From contig CAJJAM010000003.1 in assembly GCA_905182235.1 (NCBI GenBank), forward strand, positions 1-64,000: a DNA stretch of 64,000 nt, written 5' to 3'. Positions 35,527-44,914 of this stretch are shown piece after piece. Every line of letters begins with the position of its first letter. Positions within the stretch are counted from its first letter, which is position 1. A program made the translations under genes and the position numbers. The notes beneath the pieces were generated by a model. That model made no database searches and was not told where the DNA came from. It worked only from the letters and a program-made list of their open reading frames with translations. This stretch comes from SAR86 cluster bacterium SAR86B. Its GTDB lineage: Bacteria; Pseudomonadota; Gammaproteobacteria; Magnimaribacterales; Magnimaribacteraceae.

Positions 35527-36408
35527 ATGGACAGAGAAGATATTACAGGGTCAGCAAAAAAAGAATTCTCAACTGAAGTTAATAAACAAGAGGGAGAAAT
35601 TTCTTCAAGGGTTATTGAAAACCCTGGATTCTTAACTGAAGACCAAACAAATTCATGGAACAGGAATGGATTTATTTTGTTAAAGAATTTTTGCTCAGAA
35701 GATATCTGTTCTGAGATGAATTCATCTGTTTTAAGCATCATTGATAATATGGTTGGTTCTGAAGATGCTTTTAGTCACGCCTATGCAAATGATGGCTATA
35801 TAGGCATCAGAGAAATGAAACCAAACCCTGAAGCTAAGACCATCCATGACGAGATGTCTAAAATTTTTAGACTGCACGGAAAAGGGGTCTTTAACGATTT
35901 TATAAAAAACAAAAGATTATTGGATCTTTTAGAAGATATCCTTGGAGAAAACATAGACTGCTTCTTGAGCCAATACATTTTTAAGAACCCTGGAGCATGG
36001 GGACAGCCTTGGCATCAAGATTCTTCCTACTTCCCTTTCGATAGATACCCCCAAGTTGGGGCTTGGATTGCAACCAGTCCTGCCACTATTGAAAATGGCT
36101 GCCTCGTAATATTACCCGGTTCTCACAAAGAACATCTTCATGAACACGTTCCGGATGACAGAGAGGGCTCGAACTATGGTTACACGGAAATAAAAGATCA
36201 AGATTTTACAAACAAAACCCCTGTCACATTAGAAACAGGAGATCTTTTACTCTTTCACAGCTTCCTTATGCATAAGTCTTACGACAATAAATCAAAATCA
36301 AAAAGAACCGCTGTTGTTTTCCATTTTGCAGAAACCGGCACTGAATTTGGTGAATTAGACAGTCCTACCAATGAATGGATCAGTGTCAGAGGAAGAGGTC
36401 TAAATTAA
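35527..36408 (+). CDS. Phytanoyl-CoA dioxygenase-family protein (2 of 3)
   Basis: This 293-aa Fe(II)/2-oxoglutarate oxygenase has iron ligands His163 and Asp165 (WHQDSSYF) with distal His249 (LFHSFLMHKSY). The 2-oxoglutarate-binding Arg260 is in SKRTAVVF. The N-terminal 35 residues are polar and extra to the core. The segment GCLVILPGSHKEHLHEH is typical of the family. It is followed after 4 bases by the DUF3604 gene, so the two are probably co-transcribed. The substrate is unknown. Confidence 0.9.
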   Translation: MDREDITGSAKKEFSTEVNKQEGEISSRVIENPGFLTEDQTNSWNRNGFILLKNFCSEDICSEMNSSVLSIIDNMVGSEDAFSHAYANDGYIGIREMKPNPEAKTIHDEMSKIFRLHGKGVFNDFIKNKRLLDLLEDILGENIDCFLSQYIFKNPGAWGQPWHQDSSYFPFDRYPQVGAWIATSPATIENGCLVILPGSHKEHLHEHVPDDREGSNYGYTEIKDQDFTNKTPVTLETGDLLLFHSFLMHKSYDNKSKSKRTAVVFHFAETGTEFGELDSPTNEWISVRGRGLN

Positions 36409-36412
36409 TACG

Positions 36413-38515
36413 ATGAGAATATTTAAATATTTATTGGTTTTTTTGGCTTTAATAGTAATTTTATACGCTATCTCTGCAAAAGGTCTTTTTGGAAATTTGC
36501 CTTCTGATGGAGAAATAGCTTCTGATCCCAGACCTCTAAGCAGCCACAATTCAACGGATAAACAAATATTCTTTGGGGACTTACATGTTCATACAACCTT
36601 TTCTCAAGATGCATTCTTCTTCAGCCTGCCACTTCTGCAAGGAGAAGGAGCACACCCGCCAGCAGATGCGTGTAACTTCGCAAGATTTTGTTCTGCTTTA
36701 GATTTCTTTTCAATAACGGATCATGCGGAAGGAATAACACAGAACATGTGGGATCAAACTATTGAGGCAACAAAGAATTGCAATGCGGTTTCGTCAAATA
36801 CCGACACAGACCTAATTGCTTTTGCAGGATGGGAATGGACTCAAATGGTAGGGGAAGCTGGAGACCCTGATAAACATTACGGTCACAAGAATATAATTCT
36901 GAGGAATCTAGATAATTTGCCGAAGGCTCCAATCGGAGCGGGTCTAGGTGGAATGGATATGATTCTTCAGAGCCCTTTGGTCCCTTCATTATTGCTGTTG
37001 GCTGACTTTCCACCCGAGAAAATAGACTTTGATTTCTTAAAATACAGAGATGAAACGTACTCTATTCCTTTTTGTTCAAGTGTGAATAGTGATAAATTTG
37101 AAGGGTTAGAATGCAAAGAAGAAGCATCCACTCCTAGAGAATTATTTAATAGGCTTGATGAACTGAGCTTAGATGCATTAGTCATACCTCACGGAACAAC
37201 TTGGGGAATCCATGCTCCCACAAACTCTACAATGAGTTCACAACTTTTAGAACAACATGACCCTGAGAAACAAAGACTTTTTGAAGTTTATTCAGGTCAT
37301 GGCAATTCAGAGGTTTACAAAAACATAAAGCATGTGATTCAAAACGAAGATGGTCAAAATTTATGCCCTAAACCCACGGATGGATTTGAACCTTGTTGCT
37401 GGAGAGCAGGAGAAATAGCAAAAAAACAATGTTTCAGTAACGAAGGTCTGGATTGTGAAAAAATTGGTCAAGAAACAAGGCAAGAGTTTGCTGATCGAAT
37501 AAAAGATGTCGGAAGATTTGGAATAATAGAAGGGTCTAAACCTGAAGACTGGTTGCAATGCGGCCAACTACAAAATGAATTCTTACCCGCATATAACTAC
37601 AGGCCTGGAATGAGCGCCCAAGTAGCTTTGGCTTCTGAAATAATTTCTGAAGGAAAATCAAACCGCTTTAAAATGGGTCTTATTGGTTCAACTGACAATC
37701 ATAAAGCAAGGGCTGGTTCCGGTTATAAAGAGTTTGCAAAAAAAGCCATGGGAGACTCGTGGGGGGCTAAAGATAACTTAACCTGGTTACTACCACCGGA
37801 ACGTGGTGCCTCTTTCTACTCTACAGGCGGGTTGGTCGCCGTTCATGCCGACTCTTTAAACAGAGATAAAATCTTTGATTCTCTCTATGAAAGAGAAGTT
37901 TATGCCACCTCAGGTGAAAGAATTCTCCTTTGGTTTAATCTCAAACATCCCGAACTGGGCAATGTGCCCATGGGTCAAGAAGTAGAAATTAACACCAACC
38001 CAGTATTCCAAGTAAAAGCCGTAGGTTCCTTTAAACAAAAACCAGGCTGCCCTGATTATGTGCATACTTCACTCGATCAAAATGAAATAGCAAGGCTATG
38101 TCTTAATGAGTGCTATAACCCTTCAAGCGATAGAAACTTAATTGATAGAATAGAAATTATAAAAATTATTCCCACACCTAACCCAGATAGATTTCCTGAC
38201 CAAATACAAGATCCTTGGAAAATTTTTAATTGCATGGACTCAATAGAAGGCTGTGAAATTGAGTTTACTGATGATACTTATAACGCCAGTCAAGGAGATG
38301 TCGTTTATTACGCAAGAGCAATACAAAAGCCTACCTTAGCTGTTGGTGGCGACCCTTTGAGATGCACACTCGATGAGGAAGGAAATTGCATTAAAATAAA
38401 ACCTTGTTATGCAAGCGGTGAGGACTTTGACCCTGAGGACGATTGTCTTGCGCCCATAGGAGAGAGGGCATGGTCATCTCCCTTGTTCTTATCAAAACCA
38501 AAAAACCTTCAATGA
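36413..38515 (+). CDS. DUF3604 family protein
   Basis: This 700-aa protein has an N-terminal hydrophobic segment (about residues 5-21), so it is either membrane-anchored or secreted. It matches DUF3604, a PHP-like metal-hydrolase family. GDLHVHTTFSQDAF starts the core (His58 and His60), ITDHAEG follows, then GWEWTQM, VIPHGTTWG and IGSTDNHKARAG, all histidine/aspartate motifs expected of a metal site. Many cysteines in the C-terminal half suggest disulfides in an exported protein. The function of the family is not established. DUF3604 genes are frequent in marine bacteria that degrade organic matter. Confidence 0.88.
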   Translation: MRIFKYLLVFLALIVILYAISAKGLFGNLPSDGEIASDPRPLSSHNSTDKQIFFGDLHVHTTFSQDAFFFSLPLLQGEGAHPPADACNFARFCSALDFFSITDHAEGITQNMWDQTIEATKNCNAVSSNTDTDLIAFAGWEWTQMVGEAGDPDKHYGHKNIILRNLDNLPKAPIGAGLGGMDMILQSPLVPSLLLLADFPPEKIDFDFLKYRDETYSIPFCSSVNSDKFEGLECKEEASTPRELFNRLDELSLDALVIPHGTTWGIHAPTNSTMSSQLLEQHDPEKQRLFEVYSGHGNSEVYKNIKHVIQNEDGQNLCPKPTDGFEPCCWRAGEIAKKQCFSNEGLDCEKIGQETRQEFADRIKDVGRFGIIEGSKPEDWLQCGQLQNEFLPAYNYRPGMSAQVALASEIISEGKSNRFKMGLIGSTDNHKARAGSGYKEFAKKAMGDSWGAKDNLTWLLPPERGASFYSTGGLVAVHADSLNRDKIFDSLYEREVYATSGERILLWFNLKHPELGNVPMGQEVEINTNPVFQVKAVGSFKQKPGCPDYVHTSLDQNEIARLCLNECYNPSSDRNLIDRIEIIKIIPTPNPDRFPDQIQDPWKIFNCMDSIEGCEIEFTDDTYNASQGDVVYYARAIQKPTLAVGGDPLRCTLDEEGNCIKIKPCYASGEDFDPEDDCLAPIGERAWSSPLFLSKPKNLQ

Positions 38516-38550
38516 TGTTAAGATGGCGTCCGTGAAGCTTAGTTACTGTT

Positions 38551-39564
38551 ATGGATTTTAGCGGAAGCCATATACTCTCAATAGATCAATTCGAACGTTC
38601 GGATGTTGAAAAGCTATTCTCACTTGCAGAAAGCCTGGAACCCTATTCAAATAAAGAAAAGATCACCAAAGTTCTTGATGGTGCCATTCTTGGCAATATG
38701 TTTTTTGAACCCAGCACAAGAACTCGCATTAGTTTTGGTGCTTCATTCAATCTACTTGGAGGCTCTGTAAGGGAAATAACAGAAGCAGGGTCCTCTTCTT
38801 TAGCCAAAGGAGAATCCTTAGCTGATACGGCTCAGGTTTTAAGCGGGTACAGCGATATTATTGTTTTAAGACACCCCGATGAAGGATCGGTGAAAAAATT
38901 TGCAGAATCAAGTCGAGTCCCTGTAATAAATGGCGGTGACGGATCCAATGAACACCCATCTCAGGCACTTCTTGATCTTTACACTATAAAAAAAGAGTTG
39001 AGCCAGAACGGTAAAACAGTGGATGGTTTAAAAATAGCTCTAGTAGGAGATCTAAAATTTGGAAGAGCTGTTCATTCCTTATGCAAGATATTGTCCTTAT
39101 ATGACAACGTAAAAATAAAACTTATCTCTCCAGAAGAGTTGAGATTACCTGAAAGAACCACCCACCTTCTAAAATCTAAAAAGGTTACCCTAGAAGAAAC
39201 TGAAAATCTGGAAGAAGGAATAAAAGATGTTGATATTATCTACGTAACACGAGTTCAAGAAGAACGATTTAAGAATAAAGATGATGCAAAGAAATACAAA
39301 GGCCTTTTAAGCCTGAACAAAGAAATATATACCGCCAATTGTGAACCCAATACTGTGATCATGCATCCATTACCAAGAGATTCTAGAAAAGATGCCAATG
39401 AGCTGGACTCTGATCTTTATGAAAACCCTAATCTAGCAATATTTAGACAAGCTGATAACGGTATCAGTATAAGGATGGCTCTTTTTGCACTTGTGCTGGG
39501 AGTTGACGATCAGGTTGAGAAAACGTCAAGAGCAGTTAACTGGCATGTAACTAGAGATCACTAA
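38551..39564 (+). CDS. pyrB: Aspartate carbamoyltransferase catalytic subunit
   Basis: This 337-aa enzyme joins carbamoyl phosphate and aspartate in pyrimidine synthesis. The carbamoyl-phosphate motif FEPSTRTR is at 52-59. The NGGDGSNEHPSQALLDLYT motif and HPLPRDSRKDANELD confirm PyrB rather than ornithine carbamoyltransferase. It is about 25 residues longer than E. coli PyrB, mostly in the C-terminal half. No pyrI or pyrC is adjacent. The last 14 bases overlap the convergent transsulfuration gene. Confidence 0.95.
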   Translation: MDFSGSHILSIDQFERSDVEKLFSLAESLEPYSNKEKITKVLDGAILGNMFFEPSTRTRISFGASFNLLGGSVREITEAGSSSLAKGESLADTAQVLSGYSDIIVLRHPDEGSVKKFAESSRVPVINGGDGSNEHPSQALLDLYTIKKELSQNGKTVDGLKIALVGDLKFGRAVHSLCKILSLYDNVKIKLISPEELRLPERTTHLLKSKKVTLEETENLEEGIKDVDIIYVTRVQEERFKNKDDAKKYKGLLSLNKEIYTANCEPNTVIMHPLPRDSRKDANELDSDLYENPNLAIFRQADNGISIRMALFALVLGVDDQVEKTSRAVNWHVTRDH

Positions 39565-40717
39565 GAGCAGCATCTAAATCTGCTAGTAAATCTTCCAATG
39601 TTTCTATACCAACGGAAAGGCGAACCAATCCATCAACAACACCTATTTCGTTTCTAATTTCCTCAGGAACAGAAGCGTGAGTCATGATAGCGGGATGTTC
39701 AATTAAGCTCTCAACACCTCCCAAACTCTCAGCTAAAGAAAATAATTTTGTTCTCTCTAAAAAAGAAGTGGCATTTTTAAGTCCACCCTTCACGACGACG
39801 CTAATCATTCCACCAAATCCAGACATTTGCTTAAGTGCAATTTGGTGCTGAGGATGGCTTGGCAAGCCCGGGTAATAAACCTTTTCTATGGCAGGGTGTT
39901 CTTCGAGGAAAAAAGCAATTTTCATGGCATTTTTGCAATGCCTCTCCATTCTTACTGCTAAAGTTTTTAAACTCCTAAGAACCAGAAAGCTATCAAAGGG
40001 ACTCATGATGGAACCTATAGCATTCGCTAAATAAGCTAATTGTTCGGCTAAACTTTCATCTGAAGAAACGGCCACACCGCCAACTACATCTGAATGGCCA
40101 TTTAAATATTTGGTTGCCGAGTGGACCACAATATCAAAACCAATATCCAGAGGCTTCTGTAAGTAAGGAGAGCAAAAAGTATTGTCACAAACTGCAATGA
40201 TATTGTGCTTTTTTGCAAACTCGGATACTGCTTTTAGATCAACTATTTTAAGTAAAGGGTTGGTTGGAGATTCAACCCAAATCATTTTGGTGTTAGGACG
40301 AAGTGCAGTCTCTAGATTAGAAAAATTACTAAGATCAGTAAAAGTAAACTCAAGGCCGGCTGAACGCTTCCTTACGTTTTCAAATAAACGGTAAGTTCCG
40401 CCGTAAAGATCGTCCATCGCTATGACATGATCTCCTGTGTTTAAAATCTCTAAAACAGTCGAAGTAGCAGCCATTCCAGATGAGAAAGCAAATCCTGCTA
40501 AACCACCTTCTAATTCTGCAATACAAGACTCTAAAGCTTTTCTTGTTGGATTAATGCTTCTTGAATAATCATAGCCTTTATGAACACCCGGACTTTCTTG
40601 CACATAAGTTGAACTAACTGATATTGGGGTCATGATAGCCCCTGTCGTAGGGTCTGGCTCTTGACCGGCATGTATGGCCTTTGTTTCAAAGCCTTGCGTG
40701 TTCTTATTTCCTTTCAT
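39551..40717 (-). CDS. Cystathionine gamma-lyase/gamma-synthase type PLP enzyme
   Basis: This 388-aa Cys/Met-metabolism PLP enzyme carries the lysine that binds PLP at Lys203 (HSATKYLNGHSD). The SSTYVQESPG and YSRSINPTRKALE segments and VCDNTFCSPYLQKPLD are also present. Sequence alone does not separate gamma-lyase from gamma-synthase. It lies 6 bases after a cystathionine beta-synthase gene on the same strand, which argues for gamma-lyase in reverse transsulfuration (homocysteine to cysteine). Confidence 0.9.
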   Translation of the reverse strand: MKGNKNTQGFETKAIHAGQEPDPTTGAIMTPISVSSTYVQESPGVHKGYDYSRSINPTRKALESCIAELEGGLAGFAFSSGMAATSTVLEILNTGDHVIAMDDLYGGTYRLFENVRKRSAGLEFTFTDLSNFSNLETALRPNTKMIWVESPTNPLLKIVDLKAVSEFAKKHNIIAVCDNTFCSPYLQKPLDIGFDIVVHSATKYLNGHSDVVGGVAVSSDESLAEQLAYLANAIGSIMSPFDSFLVLRSLKTLAVRMERHCKNAMKIAFFLEEHPAIEKVYYPGLPSHPQHQIALKQMSGFGGMISVVVKGGLKNATSFLERTKLFSLAESLGGVESLIEHPAIMTHASVPEEIRNEIGVVDGLVRLSVGIETLEDLLADLDAALSDL

Positions 40718-40723
40718 ATTAGT

Positions 40724-42100
40724 CTATTTTTTATTTAATCTATTCCTGTAATGATTGATAAGATCGACTTTGGTTATGAATCCTATAAAAATTTCTTTAT
40801 CAAAAATTATAGCCACCTTGCCTTGAGAAAGAATATCTAAAAGAGAAGATTCCGGGGCATCAATAGGTAATATATCCAGATCTTTTACCATGTACTCACT
40901 CACCGGTCTCGAAAAAGTAGATTCATTATTGCTAACCGTAAAAAGCAGATCTTCCTCATCCAAAACACCCACGAGTTCTTCTGCATCTAAAACAGGTATT
41001 TGAGATATATCGGAAGCCCGCATGCGATTATATGCAACCAACAAGGAGTCACTAGGACTAACGCTAATCATGTCACCTCTATCAGCCCTTCTGTTAATTA
41101 AGTCCGTTAAGTCACCATTTTCTTGATCTTCTAAAAGGTGGTTATCATGCAGCCAAGATTTGTTGAAAGCTTTAGAAAGGTATTTATTACCAGTATCACA
41201 TATAAACGTAACAACCCTTTTGGGAGTGTCTTGTTTTTTGCACCATTTTATTGCTCCTGCCACCAGAGTTCCTGTTGAGGAACCTCCTAAAATACCTTCT
41301 TCTTGTAACAAAACTTGCAGCGTTTGAAATGCTTCTTTGTCACTTACAACTTCGGCATCGTCCAGCAGCTCTAGATTTAGGTTTTCGGGTATAAAATCTT
41401 CCCCCACTCCTTCAACCAGCCACGTGCCTCCTTCATAAGAAAAGGATCCTTTTCTAACGGCATCTGCAACCACCGATCCTTCCGGATCAGCAACAACCAT
41501 TTGAATGTTGGGGTCTTTTTCTTTAAAAAACTCAGCTAAACCAGTTATGGTGCCTCCAGAGCCCACCCCAGCAACCATTGCATCTATCTTTCCATCCATT
41601 TGTTCCCATATTTCAGGAGCCGTTGTGGTCCGATGCGCCAAGGGATTAGCAGGATTTGAGAATTGATTTGCTAAAAAAGCTCCTGGAGTTTCAGAAACAA
41701 TTTTTCTTGCAAGGTCTTGATAGTACTCTGGATGCCCTTCTGGAACATCTGATCTTGTCAAAATAATTTCGGCACCCAGACCTTCTAAATGAAGAATTTT
41801 TTCTCTACTCATTTTATCCGGAATGACAAGAATTATTTTATACCCCTTGATGGCTGCAACTAATGCAAGACCTATGCCCGTATTGCCAGCCGTTGCTTCA
41901 ATAATGGTGCCGCCTGGTTTTAACTCTCCTGATTTTTCTGCCTCTTCAATTATAAAAAGTCCAATCCTATCTTTGATAGATCCACCAGGATTATGTGATT
42001 CTAGCTTCACAAATAACTCACATTTCCCTGTATCGAAAGCGTTTAGCTTAAGCATTGGTGTATTGCCTATAAGACTCAGTAAAGAAGAATTGATGCCCAT
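40724..42100 (-). CDS. Cystathionine beta-synthase with C-terminal CBS domains
   Basis: This 458-aa PLP enzyme condenses serine and homocysteine to cystathionine. The catalytic Lys43 is in NPGGSIKDRIG. EATAGNTGIGLA binds substrate carboxylate, GSGGTITGL binds PLP phosphate, and GILGGSSTG completes the fold type II core. Two CBS domains fill about residues 330-455, as in eukaryotic CBS and some bacterial homologues, and may bind an adenosyl regulator. There is no N-terminal haem domain. It heads a two-gene operon with the gamma-lyase type enzyme. Confidence 0.93.
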   Translation of the reverse strand: MGINSSLLSLIGNTPMLKLNAFDTGKCELFVKLESHNPGGSIKDRIGLFIIEEAEKSGELKPGGTIIEATAGNTGIGLALVAAIKGYKIILVIPDKMSREKILHLEGLGAEIILTRSDVPEGHPEYYQDLARKIVSETPGAFLANQFSNPANPLAHRTTTAPEIWEQMDGKIDAMVAGVGSGGTITGLAEFFKEKDPNIQMVVADPEGSVVADAVRKGSFSYEGGTWLVEGVGEDFIPENLNLELLDDAEVVSDKEAFQTLQVLLQEEGILGGSSTGTLVAGAIKWCKKQDTPKRVVTFICDTGNKYLSKAFNKSWLHDNHLLEDQENGDLTDLINRRADRGDMISVSPSDSLLVAYNRMRASDISQIPVLDAEELVGVLDEEDLLFTVSNNESTFSRPVSEYMVKDLDILPIDAPESSLLDILSQGKVAIIFDKEIFIGFITKVDLINHYRNRLNKK

Positions 42101-42172
42101 AATTATTAATTAAAGAATTACTTTATTTTATATAGTTAATTTGTTTAATTATTCTAATGGAAGGAATGATAA

Positions 42173-42190
42173 AGCTCTATTAATATAGCT
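42173..42190. repeat. Imperfect 18-bp palindrome upstream of the methyltransferase
   Basis: AGCT-c-TATTAATA-t-AGCT is symmetric apart from one position and lies 23-40 bases before the methyltransferase start. It may be an operator or the sequence around a promoter. The region is very AT-rich, so chance cannot be excluded. Confidence 0.3.
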
Positions 42191-42212
42191 CTAATTAATT
42201 AAAAAAATAAAC

Positions 42213-43061
42213 ATGGAAGAAACAAATAAAAAACAAAGAGATTTTTGGTCCGGCAAAGGCGGAGATGTCTGGGTAGAAAAACAAAATGCAATGGATGTAA
42301 TGCTTGAGCCACTCGGAGTTGCTGCATTATCTAAGCTGCCAGATGATCTGGGAAAACATATTTTGGATATCGGCTGTGGATGCGGATCTACAACCTTAAG
42401 TATTGCTGGGCGGCTATCTAAAAATTCTAAAATTACTGGCGTTGATATTTCTGAGCCTATGTTAGATCAAGCAAGGAAACTGGCAACAGAAAGAAATTTA
42501 TTAAACGTAGACTTTCAAGTAATGGATATTCAGACTGAACTTAAAAAAGAAAATATTTATTCTGCTGCATATTCAAGATTTGGAGTGATGTTTTTTGAAG
42601 CTCCTGTGCCAGCGTTTGAGAATATTTATAGAAGTCTTCAGCAGGAGGCAAAGTTTTCTTTTGTGTGCTGGCAATCCCCTCAACTCAATCCTTGGCAATC
42701 TTTATCCATCCAAGTAATCAAAGAATTTGTCGATCTCCCTTCCCCTCCTAAAAGAAGCCCAGGGCCCTTTGCGTTTGCAGAGGTGGATTATCTTGAATCA
42801 ATAATGTCTGATTCGGGTTTTACAGATATCAACATAGAAAGTCATGAACAAGAAGTAACCATGTTCACAGGCAAATCCTTAGAAGATGCGTCAAACGACT
42901 ATTTATCTATAAATCCGGTGGTGACCGAGATGCTTAAAGAAGCTCCGGAGTCAACCAAGAAAGATATTTCCTCTGCTTTGCAAGAACTGTTTAAAACATA
43001 TTCAGATGGAGACGGGCTACACTTCCCCAGCGCTACATGGCTTGTAACAGCAAAAAAATAA
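42213..43061 (+). CDS. SAM-dependent methyltransferase (class I)
   Basis: This 282-aa methyltransferase has motif I HILDIGCGCGSTT near residue 49. The acidic end of strand 2 is TGVDISEPMLDQA near 75, and a motif II-like DIQTELKKENIYSAAYSRFG segment follows. The MFFEAPVPAFENIYRSL region resembles methyltransferases acting on small molecules or quinone-like lipids. The acceptor is unknown. It diverges from the transsulfuration operon, which makes methyl-donor metabolism a tempting but unproven link. Confidence 0.87.
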   Translation: MEETNKKQRDFWSGKGGDVWVEKQNAMDVMLEPLGVAALSKLPDDLGKHILDIGCGCGSTTLSIAGRLSKNSKITGVDISEPMLDQARKLATERNLLNVDFQVMDIQTELKKENIYSAAYSRFGVMFFEAPVPAFENIYRSLQQEAKFSFVCWQSPQLNPWQSLSIQVIKEFVDLPSPPKRSPGPFAFAEVDYLESIMSDSGFTDINIESHEQEVTMFTGKSLEDASNDYLSINPVVTEMLKEAPESTKKDISSALQELFKTYSDGDGLHFPSATWLVTAKK

Positions 43062-43102
43062 CACCTGCTAAACTTATATTGAGGAAGAAGAGCTACTTAA
43101 AG

Positions 43103-43483
43103 CTAGCCCATTTTATAAAAAGTTAGTTTATTTCCGTCCGGATCTCTAACGTAAGCACCGTAAAACGTAGGCACTCTTTGTCCAGGCTCCCCTTCATCGG
43201 TAGCTCCGAGCTCCATGGCCTTGGCGTACATCGCGTCGACATCTTCTGTCGATTCTAAAGATATCCCTGTCATATTTCCATTGCCAACGGTTGCTGACTC
43301 TCCATCATAAGGAACAAACACGGCAAAAATTGTGTCATCTCCTTTTATTCGCCAAAAAAAACTTCTGTCGTTAGGGGGAAAACTTGTCGCCCCAAGTTCT
43401 TCAAATAAAGCATCATAAAAAGCTTTGGCTTTTTGAAGGTCATTGGTTCCTACTGTTACGTATTTTGCTATCTTTCCGTTCAT
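43103..43483 (-). CDS. VOC/glyoxalase-family protein
   Basis: This 126-aa protein has two betaalphabetabetabeta modules of the vicinal-oxygen-chelate fold. The N-terminal VTVGTNDLQKAKAFYDALF and the C-terminal PTFYGAYVRDPDGNKLTFY are family-typical, the latter ending with the Asp-Pro-Asp-Gly-Asn turn. Few obvious metal ligands remain apart from candidates near the start and end, so it could be a binding protein rather than an enzyme. AAAGGAGAG precedes the ATG. Confidence 0.85.
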   Translation of the reverse strand: MNGKIAKYVTVGTNDLQKAKAFYDALFEELGATSFPPNDRSFFWRIKGDDTIFAVFVPYDGESATVGNGNMTGISLESTEDVDAMYAKAMELGATDEGEPGQRVPTFYGAYVRDPDGNKLTFYKMG

Positions 43484-43502
43484 ATTCTCTCCTTTTATTA
43501 AA

Positions 43503-44768
43503 TTAACTTTTATTTAGATCTGACCTATTCTTAAACTCTAGAACCGTTGCATTAATACAATATCTAGGCTGTCCATTTGGTCCATCTGGAAAAACATGAC
43601 CTAAATGTATATCAGAAGTGATAGATCGTATTTCTATTCTTCTCATCCCATAACTGTTATCAGCCTTTTTGTAGGTTGACCCTTCAACTGGTCTTGTAAA
43701 TGATAGCCATCCGGTTTTAGAGTTAAATCTATCTTTAGTGTCAAACAGATGAGCTCCACTTAATTTATCAATAAATATTCCATCAGGCGTGTTTTTAAAG
43801 ATCTCATACTCTTGACAGAAACGAGCGTCAGTACCTTCATCAAAAGCTACCTTATAAGCCTCAGAATCCCCTAATTTAAAGCCTCCCAGAGCTCTATAAA
43901 ACAATTCTGGATCCATATAACCTTTGTGGCCAAAAACTTCTTTTCCTTCTTCCAGAAAAAGTATTGTTGGGGTTGCCCATGTGGGCGAATTAATCATCAA
44001 TCCTTCTAATTGAGTAGCAGTTCTATAACTAAGAGGTATGGAGCCTTGGTAATTTGCAGAAACTTTTTCTCTAAATTTTTCACAATAAGGACAGTACCCC
44101 TCAGGCTCAATCACCACAATTTGCTTACCTTTCAACAGATCTTCATTGTCTATTTTTAGCATTGACTCTGAAGCAAAAAATTTAACTCCAGTGGAATGAT
44201 CGGGGCAATACCCGTTAGGGTTTTTTACAAGGTAGTCTTGATGGTATTCTTCCGCAGGATAAAAAGTATCCAGAGGCTTTACAACGGTGACTATATTGCC
44301 GTAACCAGCACTTGTAAGTAGTTCTTGATAAGAGTCTATTACTTTTCTACCTGATTCAGCTTGATTGGCAGTTGTGGTTAAAATAATGGACCTGTATTGA
44401 GTTCCCACATCATTACCTTGACGATTAATTTGCGTAGGGTCATGACCTTCAAAGTAATGTCGCAAAAGTTCTTCTGATGAAAGGACGCTCTTATTGAAAG
44501 TCACTTCCACTACTTCAGCATGATTATTAGGATTAAATCTATTCCTAAATTGTGTTATTTCTCTGTAAGTTGGAGACACCCCTTTACCATCTGCATATCC
44601 AGAAACAGCATTTATAACTCCCGGAATAGCTGCATATTCTTTTTCAGCGCCCCAAAAACAACCCGCCCCTAGCACTATAGTTTCAAGGTGAGAAGTAGAC
44701 TGATCATCATTGGTCAAAACGACCTGCGACAACAAAGATATTAGGATAGTTGTAATAAAGACTTTCAC
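43503..44768 (-). CDS. Exported MsrA-thioredoxin-MsrB fusion (methionine sulfoxide reductase)
   Basis: This 421-aa protein has a signal peptide (about residues 1-19) if started at the GTG at 44768. The open frame reaches a TTG at 44876, but those 36 residues are hydrophilic and would bury the signal peptide. MsrA (about 28-190) has GAGCFWGAEKEY with catalytic Cys37 and a later Cys187. A thioredoxin/glutaredoxin-like domain (about 205-297) has CPYC (226-229) and a SPTWATPTILF cis-Pro segment. MsrB (about 302-414) has HLGHVFPDGP and catalytic Cys404. The MsrB zinc CxxC pairs are absent and Cys318 may resolve. The domain order differs from PilB, where thioredoxin is first. Confidence 0.9.
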   Translation of the reverse strand: MKVFITTILISLLSQVVLTNDDQSTSHLETIVLGAGCFWGAEKEYAAIPGVINAVSGYADGKGVSPTYREITQFRNRFNPNNHAEVVEVTFNKSVLSSEELLRHYFEGHDPTQINRQGNDVGTQYRSIILTTTANQAESGRKVIDSYQELLTSAGYGNIVTVVKPLDTFYPAEEYHQDYLVKNPNGYCPDHSTGVKFFASESMLKIDNEDLLKGKQIVVIEPEGYCPYCEKFREKVSANYQGSIPLSYRTATQLEGLMINSPTWATPTILFLEEGKEVFGHKGYMDPELFYRALGGFKLGDSEAYKVAFDEGTDARFCQEYEIFKNTPDGIFIDKLSGAHLFDTKDRFNSKTGWLSFTRPVEGSTYKKADNSYGMRRIEIRSITSDIHLGHVFPDGPNGQPRYCINATVLEFKNRSDLNKS

Positions 44769-44914
44769 AGGAGCGAATCCTATATCAAATTCCTTAATTT
44801 GTAGAGTATTAAGAATTTCTTTATAAGTTTTCGTATTTGTAAATACTTGGGAAAAATTCTTGAAACCATAGACCAAGTTGATATAGTAAATAATGATAAT
44901 AAAAGAGTAATTCT

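Noticed and set aside
44769-44876. Longer 5-prime end of the Msr fusion gene
   Set aside because: The 36 extra residues start with TTG, are hydrophilic and would precede a good signal peptide that begins at GTG 44768.
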